Assembly (NCBI GenBank): GCA_004335635.1
Contig: QAXH01005291.1
Location: forward strand, 11,306 to 42,842
Length of the DNA stretch: 31,537 nucleotides
Direction of reading: 5' to 3'
Source: Chloromonas sp. AAM2
Taxonomy: Eukaryota; Chlorophyta; Chlorophyceae; Chlamydomonadales; Chlamydomonadaceae
Below are positions 22,300 through 31,537 of this stretch, piece by piece (position 1 is the stretch's first letter; the number at the start of each line of letters is the position of its first letter). Below the pieces are notes generated by a model, which worked only from the letters and a program-made list of their open reading frames with translations, was not told where the DNA came from and searched no databases. Made by a program: the position numbers and the translations under genes.

Positions 22300-25200
22300 A
22301 TGGCCCTGTGCGGGTCGCACGCGCTGCCCGTGGCGTCATGTTCAGGCCGCCATCTACCAACTCAGCCTCAGATCTGTGGCAGGCTCTGGCACGTAGCATC
22401 ACCATCGGAGCGCTTTGACAATCGACCCCACGAACAACGATTAAGAATCAGCATCGGAAACCAGCGATTGCGCGATCGACAGGCAAATGCGCTACGGTGT
22501 CAGGCTGTTGGTAGCGGCATGGGAGTAGGAGGCATGCACCCAGGGGTTGCTGACGCAGACTCGCAACTTACAGGCCAGGGTGACCTCCAGCGCTTGATAT
22601 CCCAGATACCATTCCGACGGCTTACGATCTGGGGCTTCATCGCGTTCGTGGCGTACCAATTGTCGGACTTCTTCGGGGTGCGGCCTTTACAGGGTGTGGT
22701 ACATTTGACAGCCACCTCATCAGACCCCAAAGTCTAATTTGCACTGATATTGACTGCCTGCAGATCATAATGGGCACATTCATCATCTCATTTATTGGCA
22801 ACAGCTTTGTGGAGAGCATGTCAGGTTACAAGCTGCTGGAGTTTCTCAAGCCACCTGACCGCCGGAAGTCCATGGTCATCCTTTATTTTACGCTGATTTT
22901 TGCCATGGTCACGATGTGTGAGTGTGAACGAAGGCAACAAGCAACTGACCTGGATGCATGCTGCATGCTTGCCAGAGGCCCTTGTTGCACCGGACACGAT
23001 GCCTTCGCATGTCACCATCGCAGACTGTAACCTTTCATCATGAATGTGCCTATTTTTGAGCCGTCACTCGCCATGTCTGCCTGCTCATGATGCCCGCTGC
23101 TTGTTTCACCTGTGCTTTCAGTCGGCGTGCTCACCATCCCAGACATAGCCAGTGAGGGTGTTGACTTTGTCAATCGCCTCCAAAGCGACAACATCTGGGT
23201 GGTGCTTGTGGAAAAAATGCGAGCAGGCCTTGGGTAAGCGGCTGCCACAGCAGGCACATTAATTCCAAGGGTGTTTGTCCGTGTGTGCTTCTGTGGACTA
23301 TTCGATGGCAGTAAGGCAGGCATTACGTCGTGCTACGCACTGCCATCCGCAACACAGCTTTGCATGCACAGCTCTGACCTCCTGCATCTGAATTGTCTTT
23401 GCCTGGTACCTCTGTGTCATGCTGTGCCATGTATGCCAGCACCCTGCTGTGCCATGTCTGCTGTGCCATGTCTGCTGTGCCATGTATGCCAGCACCCTGC
23501 TGTGCCATGTATGCCAGCACCCTAGACATGTGGGAGCCATGTGTACCGTAGCTTGCCCTCATTTGTGTGCCCTTGTCTCCTGTGTGGCGTGTGCAGTGAT
23601 CACATCATGGAGAGCATTGAGAAGGCAATCTACTTGGCTACCAGCAACGACATCCAACTAGCTGCGGGTAACATGCAGGTAGGCAGCACGGGAGTGGTTG
23701 ATGACATACACTAGAAGGGAAGCCGATGCCAAGCCACTCTATGCTACAGGTCATGCAAAACGTCAACATGAAGTCAGTGGGCAGCAGCAGCCGGTCTTGG
23801 TGTGGCTGCTCTTCAGCAATCATCGTCTGCTGTCTTGACTCCCCCTCATGTCAAATCTGATTTCTGACGTCGTTGTCCCTGTGTTCCTAGCAGTCATGAA
23901 CCTGTTGGCACTTCGCCTTGTGCTTGCTTAGTCCAATTTCTCTGGCAGGGCAAGTTTTCACGCTGCTGTTCAACCAGACAGCCATCTACCATGATCCTTT
24001 GGAACTGTACTGTTGTGCTTGCAGGCGTGGACTGCGGAGCGCAGCGTGCAGCTCGGCATGGCCGTGAGCAGCATGCTCAAGGGCTACACCACCACAGCTG
24101 CCAAGGTCACAGGGCAGCTGCTCAGCAGTGTGACCAAGTTCGCAGTGCAGGTGGGGGCAGCCAGTTAGAGCGCACTTGAAGAGGGGAAGGAAGTCAAACG
24201 GGAGGGAGGCAAGTCGTTTGTGCATGAGCTGTAGACATAACACTGCTTGCAATGACAATCTGGACAACAGGTAGATGGGTCTCGATCAAGCAAAGGGAGA
24301 GCAGACAGTTTGTAGTGCTGAGGCTAGCACTTGCTACTGAAAATGCCACCACCATTAATTTGAATAGGTATGTGCTTGCAGCCAGGTCAGCCATTCATTC
24401 ATGCACTTTTGTGTTACATTACAAGATGGCTGGTGCCTTCACACGTTGTTAGCAATCAGCTGCTCTGAGGTGCTCACATGCCCATGTTGACCATCAGTCG
24501 TGCAAGTGCGCCTAAGTCACAATGGTCTTGCTGTATGCCATGCAGATCATCGTCAGTCTGGTGCTCAGTTTCATGCTTGTGTGGGACGCACCTGTCATCT
24601 CTGCCGGCCTGGGCAGCTTGCAGAGCAGCAGGCTCAAGCCGATTTACAACGAGGTGGCGCCTGTCCTCAGCGTGTTTGGGAAGCTGTTTGGCAAGGCGCT
24701 TGAAGCACAGGTGCTCATCCCAGCTTCAACCAGCCCTGCACTATCACAGCGTGGATGGGAAAAGGCCTCACAGCATTATCACAGCCTGGGTGGACTAAGG
24801 GCTTAAATGGCATCAAGCATGGCCTGTCGTAAGGTCGAGCAGGCCTGTGTCACAGCCTGGTGGAAAATCATGCCTAACCGGCCATTCCTCAGGTTTAGGC
24901 CATGCTATACAGTCTGCTCTGGCTGTATCCGCCTTCTTGTATGTTACCCAGTCTGCATCATGGCACCGCCGCTGTAGGCTCGCATTGCCCTGGTGAACAC
25001 TGGCCTGACGGCGCTGGGCATGTGGCTGCTGGAGATCCCGGGCATGGGGCTGCTCTCGCTCTTCGTCTTCATCTGCTCCTTCATTCCCATCGCCGGATGC
25101 ATCATCTCCACTGTCCCCATTGGATTCGTGGCACTCACAGGTAACGACAGGGCCCCTTACAAACACACGCCACATTGTGAATGTTACCACTTACCAGCCG

Positions 25201-26758
25201 TGCTGATCATGACATTCACACTCACTCCTATGCTTCTGATTTGGATGATATCTTACGTGATTTGCACTGCTACGCAGAGTACGGTTTCTTCAAGCTAGCC
25301 CTCGTCATCCTGATGGTGATGATGGTGCATTGCGTGGAAGCCTATGCACTCAACCCCGCAATCTACAGCGCGCATCTCAAGCTACATCCACTCATGGTGA
25401 GACCAGGGGCAAGGGCACGCTCAGGTACTCAGGAAAGGCCTGACGATTGGCAGCATGTCAGATGGGGCTGCCGCATGGTGTGCTTGGGCAAGGCAGCTGC
25501 AGTAAGAATTCAGCTGTTCGCACGTTGCTGCACAGAGGCTGGCAAGCATAAGACAGGTCACAAGCGCAGGATACTCGAGACAGATCAATGGAATCTGGGT
25601 GGCATGCACAGCCTCAGGACCAGCATGTCATGCTCACGGGTGCAGAGTGAGATGTTAGGCATGTGCCAGGCTGCATGCCCAGGCTGCTAGAGAAACCACC
25701 ATACCGCCTCTGGAGCCCCCAAGTCACGCAAAACTTATGTGCTGTACAAGTCATTCTGACAAGACGACCCAGTGGCCTGTTGATCAGTTCACTGCCCTTT
25801 TGTGATGGTACAAATGTTACTGGTTGTCAGCCTTCATCGACCAGTTGCTAATCCTGCTGTGTGCGAGTGCTGATGGCTTGCGTTTGTCTGCGCTGGCAGG
25901 TGCTGTCGGTGTTGGTGGTGGCGGAGCACAGCCTGGGCATCTGGGGGCTGCTTCTGGCAGTGCCCCTCACAGTGTTTGCTCTGGACTACTGCATCAAGTA
26001 CCCGGATTCAAGCATGACAGAGGTGCGGCGGGGCACGGAAGGGATAAACATGGGGTCTGAGTGTGTGTACAGGCATGCGAGTCAGACTCTCAAGGTGGGC
26101 CCGTTGTGTGAGTGTGAGTAGACTGATGAGGCACAGCCCTGGCCGCAAGGTGGCCTGCAGCGGATGATACGTGCAGAGACCGAAAGACTTGTTTGCTACC
26201 CAGGTGTGGCGAGAGTTTGAGCGCCAAGCACGGGCAGGCAAAGGTGGGACCGGATGCGGATACGACAGCCATGACGGTGGACGTGGGCCTAAATGGCACT
26301 TTTGCCTTCCTTTTGTAAGGTTACCAGAAATACTGCTTGCTAGCGTGCCTTCTGTTGTCTGTCCGATGCAGCTGGCCAGTGCCGCGTCTCCGCTTGTACT
26401 GTCGCTCAAGCTCCCTAAAAAAACAAAAATCGTTGCCATCAACCTGGTGGCTTGATGTACATGAAGGGCGCCTCGTCACATGTACACGTTCAGGGCACAT
26501 GCAAGCTTCAGGCGCATGCATGGCTTGGTCCAGGTCATGATTTGTGCGGTATGTGCGTGCGCAAGCGGGCGTTCTAACCATGTGCCCAAACCTCGCTGCG
26601 TGACTGCTCAGGTTGGTGAAAAGGAGCTGTACAAGGTGATGAACAGTCGAGACGGTGATGAGGACGGCTTGAGTGTGCCCCGAGGTGATGGTGGAGGCGG
26701 GCGGGGCGGCATGCGATCATCAAGCCCCTCTCCATCCTTTGGAACTAGGCCTGGCTGA
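22300..26758 (+). CDS. Predicted plastid AI-2E-family (PF01594) membrane protein
   Basis: Polytopic membrane protein of the AI-2E/PerM/UPF0118 family, whose bacterial members include the AI-2 exporter TqsA and Na+/H+ antiporters. Substrate here is unknown. Exons: 22300–22677, 22764–22917, 23122–23233, 23597–23678, 24025–24150, 24546–24710, 24978–25140, 25278–25396, 25900–26022, 26612–26758; 522 aa. Residues 1 to about 75 are rich in Ala, Ser and Arg and poor in acid, like a chloroplast transit peptide. Membrane segments include LTIWGFIAFVAYQL, MGTFIISFIGN, MVILYFTLIFAMVTM, IIVSLVLSFMLVW, LLSLFVFICSFIPIAGCII, LALVILMVMMVHCVEAYALNP and LGIWGLLLAVPLTVFALDY. The string EAYALNPAIYSAHLKLHPLM matches the family's best-conserved motif, and LLAVPLTV the closing one. 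The C-terminal tail is acidic, then Gly/Ser-rich. The start has a GCCATGG context. The last junction is the least certain. Confidence 0.92.
23419..23525. repeat. Mixed minisatellite TGCTGTGCCATGT… in AI-2E intron 3
   Basis: Alternating units of the type CTGTGCCATGTATGCCAGCA and the shorter CTGTGCCATGT fill this stretch in the intron between exons 23122–23233 and 23597–23678. The array lies about 70 bp from the next 3' splice site. Confidence 0.88.
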
Positions 26759-27520
26759 CGGTGTCAGTTGGAGACAGATCATAGCGCTGCACAGAGACAA
26801 ACTTCTGCAGGACAATCCTTTATTGTGTTATGTTCGGAATGAAAATGTTCACAAATCATGCCTATAAGCGGTAAGAGGCTAGTTTCACTTGCTTGCTAAG
26901 TTGAAGCACATGTTGCATCCATGTGGGTGAACATCAGCCGAGCAAGGCCAGCAGGTTGAAGCAGAGGTGTCTTTGCATCCGGTTGCTCATTCAGTGAGAG
27001 AAGCACATAGGCGCTTGTGAGAGTGAGAGAAGACTGGTTCGTCTGCTGCCACAAGAGCTCATTGTACGGCAAGGTATCCATTTTAGGTGTCACACCAAGT
27101 GTTGAACCTCCCTAACGCAGCTTCAATGACCACGCAAGCGCCAGCTCATGTGATTGCTGCAAACGTAACTTGTGTTGAGCCGGACATGGTTTGTGCGCTC
27201 TGTGGGCTGGCCACCAACAGGGTGAAAGCACCTTGACATGGTCCAGACAAATATATTTTTTTCCTCTTGACATGGTTGCAGTCGGCAAGGAGGGTTGCGT
27301 GTGCACGTGGAAAAGTGTTAGGTTGTGGTAGCCAACCGGCAAGCTGCTGTTACGCATTTCCTAGATCAGCATATGATATGAACAACCATGCAAGCCAGTG
27401 TAATTTCACCAACAGGCCGACCAGGGCGGCCCGTAACCATAACCTGAGGTATTCACAAAAAGACAAGCAGTCAGCGCTTTCTGAGGCCAGCTGTCTTTGT
27501 AAGTGCACTTACCAGCCAGC

Positions 27521-28020
27521 AAAAAAAGATGTTTGCCAGTTCTGGGACAATTTGTATGTGCGACTCACTAGTGGTGATACGCCTTCTGGGTTGTCATGAA
27601 CTGTCGCCGACACTCATTTCAAAAGTGAGATCGCCGCAATCAGAAAGACAGCGAGGCAGCCAAGAAGCTACTAGTCAGCATAGAGCTTTGGGAGCAGTGG
27701 GGAGGGCTGGGCCAGGTTGGACAGGAGCAGATGGACAATGCCAGGGCAGCCAAGCTGGGCCCCACAGGCCAGTGAAACTTGCATGTGCTGCCCCACAGGC
27801 AAGTGAAACTTGAGAGCTGGGCCCTAGTTTGTACAGAATTCAAAATGTGGCAGGATTTCAAAGTGTGGAATTGAGTGTGCCATGTCTGCTTGTGTGTCAA
27901 AGTGTTCTGAATCTCTGGATTACATGACATGATTGGTCTGCCTATGACATTCTGCATTCAAACACATACATCAGAACTAGGATTCACACAGAATTGTCCC
28001 AGAACTGGCAAACTTCTTTT
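27521..28020. mobile_element. MITE-like element with terminal inverted repeats, about 500 bp
   Basis: The left end has an A-run, then AGATG and TTGCCAGTTCTGGGACAATT. The right end, read on the other strand, has an A-run, AGAAG and the same 20-base string. Similarity continues less perfectly for about 20 more bases (TGTG…GA-TC…TAGT on each side). No transposase is encoded, so this would be a non-autonomous DNA element. I cannot define a target-site duplication at the flanks, so exact ends are uncertain. A related end occurs at 30345–30399. Confidence 0.65.
27757..27813. repeat. Short direct repeat inside the MITE-like element
   Basis: The string CCCCACAGGC followed by AGTGAAACTTG occurs twice, about 34 bp apart, near 27757 and 27791, with one inserted base between the two halves in the first copy. 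It lies in the interior of the inverted-repeat element. Confidence 0.6.
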
Positions 28021-28687
28021 TGCCATTAAGCAAGCGTGTAGTGTGTACTCGCCACGGGTTGATTAGCCTCCAACGGCAGGACAGGGTAGAAAATGCATCA
28101 GCCCGTGCAATAGTGCATGCGCCTGGGTGTCTGGCCATGCACAACATGCACTGATGGCACATATCCTTGTTCCTCTGTGCTAGACACTGCTGTCGCAACC
28201 ACAACACAAGGAATGGAAATCTGGCGGGCCGCCCTGTCCAGATCAGGGGGCGGCCAGCTCGGGAGAAGAGAGCTTGCAAACCAAGACAAGGACTGCCATC
28301 ATGCAGAGCAGTGTTCACTGTCTCAGAGCGTTGTTGCAGTAAGTTGCGTTTGTAGGGGATGCAGTACGAAAAGGCTTCCCCCAGCCAACAGAATACCAGC
28401 AATTCCTGCCCGGTGTCTAAGGCATACCATGTGTGCCCTTTGATGAGAGCTGGTTAGCTGCACACACCAGCTGCAATTCGTTCCTGCCAGACTGACAAGC
28501 CTGCCCTCGCAATTCCTCTTAGCTAATAATCACAGTCACAAGGGGAGCTGTGGGTGTGCTGCACCTCCTGTACTGGCCGAACGTCCATGTACCCACGATT
28601 GTGGGATGAGGTTGTACCATTGGCAGGACAGGTTGCCCTGCTCAATCAGTATACCTGAAGGGTATGCCTGCAATGACGGGGGCTGTT

Positions 28688-29876
28688 TTACTCATCCTTC
28701 TCCAGTGATGCAAGTGCCTTCTTGCGTCTGCTGGTTGAGCTGTGTGTGCCCATTGCCTTGTAGCTGTAGTTGATGCCCACCACGGTGCCAATCAAGCCCA
28801 AGAAAATGGCCATGTTGCGCCACTCTGAGGGTGTGCGGCAGATCCCAAGAGATGCATATGTGCCCTGCAAAAGGCACACGCATGATCCACGGTGGGTGCA
28901 GCAACTCTTGACACATGCCGTCCAGGGAGCGAAAGGATACCTCAACCAAGCTGTTGTGGACATGCATCATTGTTTGATGCATGCCAAGATTGTGCATGCC
29001 AGATGGAGTCCTTGGCGACCAGCAGTTGAGATGGTCGCTGCCAGATGGAGTCCTTGGCTTCTGCCAATGGCTGTCAAACGATAGCGGCGAGTGCAGCTTT
29101 TTGATGACAATTGCAAGGCAGTAAGCTGTCTTGTGAAAGCACTAGTCTGGTCATAGCTGTCATGCACCATGCTGTTGCGTCCTTACCGCAATCAATGCAT
29201 AACGAGTGATTTGCTGCACTGGTGTCACCACGAAGACTCCAGCCTTGGAGCTGAGGCCAGTCTGCGCAAGGAGCAAGGAGCAACAAATAGAAGGGACACA
29301 TGGGCTCATGAGGATCTGTAGCGTGCCCACGCAGCGCAGAGGACACGCATGCACCATGCCCCACCTGCTCCGTGTCATCGTCTGCCTTATACGTAACCTT
29401 CGCCAAAGGCAGGAATGTCACTTCCAAGCTGCCTCCAGAGGTGAAAACCACGACGTATGTGTGCTTGACTGATGAGCCAGACGAGATCTTGGGAAAGGTG
29501 GCAGTCAGCGACCCCTCAAGCAGCTGAGCGTTGGGAGGCAGCACATCCTTGAGCACCACGTTTTCTGCTGGCCTGTGTTCAGAGGGGACACGGCGATGTT
29601 GTTTTGTGCTCATTCAACGACTTGAGGTACGCAGAAAAGTCAGCTTTGAGGCACGTACCCTGATCCGACGTTGCTCAGGGTGATTACGATGGTGGCGTTG
29701 CGGCCCTGCACAACCAATGGGTACGTCAAGTCGCCGCTCTTGTCTTGAACGGCCTTGTGCACGACCAGGGTTGCCCTGTACGCGTCAGCGTATTCATCGT
29801 CCTGAACGTCGGCTGCAAATGCAGCTCCTGTCAATGCTAGTAAGGCAAGGCACAGCCACGCCCTGGTCTGTGCCAT
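28688..29876 (-). CDS. SSR2: Translocon-associated protein subunit beta (TRAP-beta/SSR2)
   Basis: ER membrane protein of the TRAP complex, which sits beside the Sec61 channel and assists insertion of some nascent chains. Exons on the minus strand: 29876–29659, 29572–29365, 29261–29187, 28864–28688; 225 aa, all in phase. It has a clear signal peptide (MAQTRAWLCLALLALTGAAFA, cleavage about 21/22), an acidic stretch, a lumenal beta domain with a sequon at Asn60 (NAT), a Val-Gly-Ser motif (LSNVGSG at 68–73) that matches the family's YNVGS, NVVLKDVLPP and FPKISSGSSVKHTYVVV, then one membrane span MAIFLGLIGTVVGINYSY at 185–202 and a short basic cytosolic tail. The start at 29876 is preferred over 29939 because it places the signal peptide at the N terminus. 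It converges with the AI-2E gene. Confidence 0.92.
28998..29058. repeat. 19-bp direct repeat in SSR2 intron 3
   Basis: GCCAGATGGAGTCCTTGGC occurs exactly at 28998–29016 and 29040–29058 in the intron between exons 29261–29187 and 28864–28688, with related GATGGTCGCTG sequence between the copies. Confidence 0.85.
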
Positions 29877-30344
29877 CTTTGAACGCGCCGGGGTTATGTG
29901 CGATCTAACGACAGATCTGGAGGTGATCAAGCCAGACAAACGTTGAGAGTTTTGTGGCAGGCTTATCTTGCCCTGTCGCTTTCCACGGAAACCAATGCAG
30001 GACCAAGACCCATTAAAGCAACAGCCTCCGTTTCAGAAACGCTTGTTTCAAAAATACACCTGAGCCAGTACTCCTGTGCTGTTCTGATCCCTCGTCTTCG
30101 CCACTCATGATGATGAGCTGACATGATATTGTGGCATATCTGCGCCCTGCGCCATCACAGTTGAACAGGCAACAGCAGATGTGTGTGTGCCGTTAGGAAT
30201 ATGCATTGCCTAGTGTTGTGCCAGACTGCGTGGTATCCTTCTGACAGGACGGCTTTGTACACCTACGCCTGGTATATTACACCTATTCGTGGTAATTGTT
30301 CAGTGACTGGACACATGCCCAGGCCGCCTGCATAAACAAACCAT

Positions 30345-30399
30345 AAAAAAAAAGATGTTTGCCAGTTCTGGGACAATTTTTGTTGTGAGTCATTAGTGG
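30345..30399 (+). mobile_element. Solo MITE end related to the 27521 element
   Basis: A nine-A run, AGATGT, and TTGCCAGTTCTGGGACAATT followed by TTTGTTGTGAGTCATTAGTGG match the left end of the 27521–28020 element for about 55 bp with few changes. No opposite end is visible to the right in the window, so this is a fragment or a strongly decayed copy. Confidence 0.65.
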
Positions 30400-30910
30400 C
30401 CATTGTGGCGATTGTGTGATTGTGTGTCATCATGACTCATGATGCGTATGTGTGCGGTAGTCCCTGGAGATGCCTGGTAATAGGAATTAAGGCTCAGAAT
30501 GTGGCATTATGCGTCAGACACCAGGCTCATAGCAGTCCTATAAACCCAAAATACATCCCGCAAGTGGTCAAAGTGGTCCCGCAGGTGTCAGCATGCGACT
30601 CTGGTGTACACCTTGCAATGTCTGGTACCACATGTATGGTAGTTTAGTCGACACACCAGAATACCCATAATTTGCTTGTGGAGGTATCGTTTGCGCACAG
30701 TGTATGCCTGTCAAGCTGGCTCCGGCACTCGAGTGATTAGAAGGGCACGAGTATGTATCACCAGGCATGGAGGTGTATCGCGTAACCATGTGTCCTTGGT
30801 TTTGCAGGAGAGTGCCCGATACATCAAGCCATCATCTATGCCATGACTGCCATGGGTTCTTGTGCAAACTCAGAAACCCAAAGACCTGTCCGTACCGCAA
30901 AAAGGTCTAG

Positions 30911-31194
30911 AGGTCTCTGGGTGTGCTGCCTGAAATCTTGTCCCTGGTGCAGCAGGCAAATGGCTACCTCTAGCTCATGCCACAATATGCAGTTCCAGGT
31001 ACAGGCTTCTAAACTCATAGACCCAGACACCTGGTTGTACAGTGGAAGGGTCTCCAGGTCTCTGGGTTGCTGGGTGTGCTGCCTCAGATTTTGTCTCTGG
31101 TGCTGCAGGCAAGTACCCTAATGTGTGCCACGGTTATCCTGAGAACATCTCATGCGCAGGCTCAGGCTCTGAAGATCTAGAGACCCAGAGACCT
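30911..31194. repeat. Two adjacent fold-back units with 12-bp inverted ends
   Basis: Unit one (30911–31032) begins AGGTCTCTGGGT and ends ACCCAGACACCT. Unit two (31056–31194) begins AGGTCTCTGGGT and ends ACCCAGAGACCT, a perfect inverted pair. Both units share internal GTGTGCTGCCT… and TGGTGC-GCAGGCAA blocks, so they are diverged tandem copies. Such units could be small fold-back transposon remnants or a noncoding repeat that forms hairpins. Confidence 0.7.
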
Positions 31195-31537
31195 AGCTGT
31201 GCGTCTTTGGGTCTGTAAGTCTTTGGGTATCGGGCATGACAAGCAGCCAATAGCATAGCACGCGAATGTCTTCATGTACGTTGTTCACATGCCATAAACG
31301 CCAGTCGAGTACATCGGCCTACCAGTCGGCGCCTTGCCAACCAAAGCATACATACTATGGTATACGCATGCTTGTTAGTGAAGACCGTGTAGACATGAAG
31401 ACCTAGTAGCGGTTCCCTCCCTCCCCTCTCCTCTCTCGACCCTCTGTGTTCTATCTTTCATTCAACCTTGAAAAAAGGTCTACATAGTATACATACTGTA
31501 CACTAAAAACTAAGAATCAAAAAGGCAGCAAGAAAAG

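Larger units (their letters stand above)
26759..28687. other. Tail-to-tail gap between the AI-2E gene and SSR2
   Basis: No conserved gene is recognised in these 1.9 kb. It holds the MITE-like element at 27521–28020. A 141-aa open frame on the minus strand (28402–27977) overlaps the element's end, resembles no known family, and is judged a chance frame. The flanks are probably the 3' UTRs of the two converging genes. Confidence 0.5.
29877..31537. other. Right flank upstream of SSR2, no recognised gene
   Basis: This holds the SSR2 promoter side. By the alternating pattern of the window a plus-strand gene might be expected, but I find no recognisable exons: the open frames at 29898–30110, 30420–30647 and 30843–31121 resemble no family. 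It contains a lone MITE end (30345–30399), two fold-back units (30911–31194), and pyrimidine-rich and A-rich stretches near the right edge. Confidence 0.5.

Noticed and set aside
22170..22418. An open frame starting MDYNGSSSLGYAGSAGSAYS as the start of the AI-2E protein
   Set aside because: It is in another frame from the first membrane segment and ends in a stop. The frame from 22300 runs unbroken into the conserved domain and looks like a transit peptide.
26204..26243. A possible extra exon of the AI-2E gene (VWREFERQARAGK, with a CAG acceptor and GTGGG donor)
   Set aside because: Its 40 nt would shift the final exon out of frame and cause an immediate stop. Joining 26022 directly to 26612 keeps phase.
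27977..28402. A 141-aa open frame on the minus strand between the AI-2E and SSR2 genes
   Set aside because: It resembles no family, overlaps the inverted-repeat end of the MITE-like element, has Cys/Trp-rich random-looking composition, and shows no splice partners.

Overview
The window looks like nuclear DNA of a green alga (Chlorophyta). Seven protein-coding genes can be built with every splice junction in phase: 54 coding exons and 47 introns, all GT–AG by my reading. Introns are long, G+C is moderate, and many introns carry minisatellites. Two predicted plastid proteins, one of a family known from photosynthetic eukaryotes, support the green lineage. I cannot place it to genus. Family names come from recalled alignments, not from a database search.

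Layout, left to right: (1) 1–1411, no recognised gene. (2) CSN1, COP9 signalosome subunit 1, minus strand, 6034→1412, 11 exons, 487 aa. (3) GET4, tail-anchored-protein pathway, plus strand, 6300→10095, 7 exons, 356 aa. (4) A predicted plastid atypical SDR with an inserted CIA30 domain (AT4G18810/HCF173-like), minus strand, 18506→11252, 16 exons, 604 aa. (5) MOG1, Ran-binding nuclear transport factor, plus strand, 18875→20762, 5 exons, 198 aa. (6) NDUFB3/B12-like complex I subunit, minus strand, 22039→21860, one exon, 59 aa. (7) A predicted plastid AI-2E-family membrane protein, plus strand, 22300→26758, 10 exons, 522 aa. (8) TRAP-beta (SSR2), ER translocon-associated, minus strand, 29876→28688, 4 exons, 225 aa. 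(9) 29877–31537, no recognised gene but two repeat structures.

The genes alternate strands strictly. This makes three head-to-head pairs (CSN1/GET4, SDR-CIA30/MOG1, NDUFB3/AI-2E) whose start codons lie only about 260–370 bp apart, so they probably share bidirectional promoters. Tail-to-tail gaps are longer, about 1.1–1.9 kb. The genes do not form one pathway. They serve protein degradation control, ER insertion, nuclear transport, respiration and plastid function.

Most notable are the plastid-type AI-2E transporter facing a mitochondrial complex I gene, an exact 39-bp duplication of an exon end plus 5' splice site in GET4 that could add 13 residues in frame, a roughly 500-bp MITE-like element with a related end 2.8 kb away, and two adjacent fold-back units near the right edge. 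I found no bacterial-type defence locus, CRISPR array, tRNA or rRNA.
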